Positions 62,160 to 64,000 of a DNA stretch of 64,000 bases are shown here, piece after piece. How positions within the stretch are numbered: position 1 is the first letter of the stretch; each line of letters starts with the position of its first letter. The notes under the pieces are model-generated. The model searched no databases. It worked only from the letters and a program-made list of their open reading frames with translations, and had not been told where the DNA came from. A program made the translations under genes and the position numbers. Origin of the DNA: Garcia nutans (lineage: Eukaryota > Streptophyta > Magnoliopsida > Malpighiales > Euphorbiaceae); NCBI GenBank assembly GCA_947685225.1, contig CANTUV010000010.1:5394001-5458000 (forward strand), written 5' to 3'.

Positions 62160-62930
62160 TTTATATAAATAAGGTATATGAAATCCTAGCTGCTGGTGCT
62201 TCGTGTTTTATTCCTGGAGTTAATTATAATCGCTCGGTTTTATTTTTTTCTTATTTTGTTTTTAGAAAATAGTAAAAAAGAAAAGGGTAAAAAGGACTTT
62301 GAATCAGCGAGACTGACCAAACATCAAAGGCTGTTCCTGACCGAACCTCTGCCTAGCTGGCAACTGGATAAGCATCAGCAAAACTCTCACATCAGCCACT
62401 TGGTTACTACTTATTTACACAATTGCCCTCATGTAATCGCCTGCTCATTCTCACACCAGAAACCTCTAATGAGCACAAAATGTGATAAATGATTCAGAAT
62501 ATATATAAAACTCTATAATAAATTAATTGTCAGCCTACAGGCATGTTTTTTTTTATTATTTATAATTCTAATAAGATGCAGAGTTGGGACGCCCACATTG
62601 ACTTTACAGAAAGGAGTTTTAAAATGCTATTTTTTCTCTCTTTATTAAAGAAGAAAAATAAAAAGTATCTTTTCAATCCCAGCTTTGGCCTTCTTCCTAT
62701 ACAGTATACAAGTGAGTGATATGCTGACATGGAACTATAATGGACTGGGATCATTCTATAAACACTAATAATTAGTGGCGGAGCATCTGTAAGAGAAGAA
62801 ACTAAAAAAATAAAAATAGAAGGAGACTGAAGTGAGGAGCTAAAGCTTAGAGACTGAAAGTTGATTGCATGTTTAGCAGCCGGCAGGAGATCGTAAGTCT
62901 CCATCCGATTTCACCTACCTCTGTCGCTGC
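62160..62930. other. Less AT-biased island with two unrecognised ORFs
   Basis: Plus-strand 62196-62492 (98 codons) and minus-strand 62904-62560 (114 codons, starting METYDLLPAAKHAINFQS) are open. I recognise neither. The minus ORF turns low-complexity (FLFFFFNKERK) and looks like a possible first exon or gene fragment at most. Confidence 0.3.
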
Positions 62931-64000
62931 TAACAATTCCAATGCTAATATATAAATATATATATCATATAGAATTCTAATTCGAATTTAATTTTAAAGA
63001 TGAATAAAAAACACTGAGGCCAAAGAATTTATATATATATATATTATTTTATCCGAGATTATTAATTTAGTTTTCCTAATTGAACATTTGCTTAATTGCC
63101 TTTCTAAAGTAATAGTAGAAAAAAAGTAAAGAACAAATATTTGGAAAAAAAATACCAGTTGAATATTAGAATGTTTTAAAAATACGATTGAAAAATGTTA
63201 AGAGATATTAATTAAGATTTGTATTGTATTTATTGATGTATATTGTATTTCTATTTTTTTAAATATAAAAATATTATTTTTAATTATAAATAAATAGTTA
63301 TAATATTTTCATAAGAAAATAGCAGCAAAATCTGATATCAAATTAGGTTTCCCATATATATATTCACCTCAGAATCAGATTGTGGTCGGCTTTCCATTTG
63401 AAAAGAAAAAAAAAAGAGATATGCACTAAAATTAGTGGCCATTAGATAAGACCCTGGGAATGCGACTTGTATTAGTGTAGACACCTTTCTCGTGTAACAA
63501 GTTCAATTTATATATTTAAAATATATAATAAAAGAAACATATTGTAATATTACTTTCATGTGTTTTTCTTTTAAAAGAAAATGCAAATTCAAATCTTGAT
63601 TGACAAATTCGATGATCTTCAATTTCTATTTTTTAGCTAATAATGATAAATACGTTAACGTTATTCGGTAGAGAAATGCTTCTGTTCTAAGGTTGAGTTT
63701 TAGTGTTTTAATGAGATAGATGGCATGAAAGTAATTTAGTAGATAGAAGAGGGTAGATTTGCAGGAAGGAGCGGATAAAATTGGAGAGACAAGGATTCCG
63801 AATATAGTTTTCATTCTTTTTCTTCATCATCCATTTTCCTCGTCTAGTGTACGGCGCACCAATAACACGCGTCACGCCCCCACCCGTGTCCCCACTACAA
63901 CTATTCTATTTCTTTGCGGACCCCATCCAATCCGTCCGACTTATAATTTTTTTTTAAAAAAACATACGTTTCCAAACTACTCTCCTCCTTGCACTCAAAT
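62931..64000. other. Right-edge intergenic; possible promoter of an outside gene
   Basis: AT-rich with a (TA)n run near 63032-63045. From about 63840 the sequence becomes clearly GC-richer (GGCGCACCAATAACACGCGT, then CACGCCCCCACCCGTG), with CACGCG/ACGCGT-like words. Such an island often marks a plant promoter, so a gene may start beyond 64000. Confidence 0.35.

Noticed and set aside
1..64000. tRNA, rRNA or other structured RNA genes
   Set aside because: I saw no cloverleaf with A and B boxes or rRNA-like sequence by eye; a tRNAscan or Rfam search would be decisive.

Overview
This is plant nuclear DNA, almost certainly from a eudicot. It is very AT-rich, its genes carry many introns with GT-AG borders, and the space between genes is filled with LINEs, LTR retrotransposons and small inverted-repeat elements. 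The gene products (ATL-type RING-H2 protein, gamma-adaptin, two NHL-repeat membrane proteins, a class II trehalose-phosphate synthase) are plant families. The species cannot be fixed from sequence alone; a woody rosid would fit, but that is a guess.

Layout. 1-1130: worn 3' ends of LINE elements. 2414-3511 (+): intron-free ATL RING-H2 E3 ligase with a long leader containing short upstream ORFs. 5894-20510 (-): complete gamma subunit of the AP-1 clathrin adaptor, resolved here into 18 coding exons that sum to exactly 876 codons plus stop; its introns hold a hAT-type MITE with an 8-bp target duplication, an RTE LINE tail and a 26-base C run. 21190-30840: a transposon block in which a Ty3/gypsy element with both LTRs lies between two LINE fragments of opposite orientation. 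31035-32663: a compact gag-only LTR element with a 5-bp target duplication.

33490-40670: two tail-to-tail paralogous NHL-repeat genes with matching intron phases (432 and 486 codons). 41627-41807: a Mutator-like foldback MITE with a 9-bp target duplication. 44412-47306: a probable solo LTR or LTR derivative. About 47870-48610: a short tandem array with a period near 160 bp. 49827-52671 (-): class II trehalose-6-phosphate synthase (TPS9/10-like) in three coding exons, with a predicted 5' UTR intron reaching 54487. 54780-64000: AT-rich sequence with a decayed RTE LINE, a MITE and a GC-richer right edge that may be the promoter of a gene outside the window.

The five genes do not form a pathway. 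They act separately in protein ubiquitination, trans-Golgi/endosome clathrin sorting, an unassigned membrane role (NHL pair) and sugar signalling. I found no clearly new biological system. The most notable points are the NHL gene pair, the gag-only element, the precisely bordered MITEs and the repeated occurrence of one RTE family, including inside introns of two of the genes. Exon borders come from reading frames, GT-AG sites and remembered family conservation, not from transcripts.
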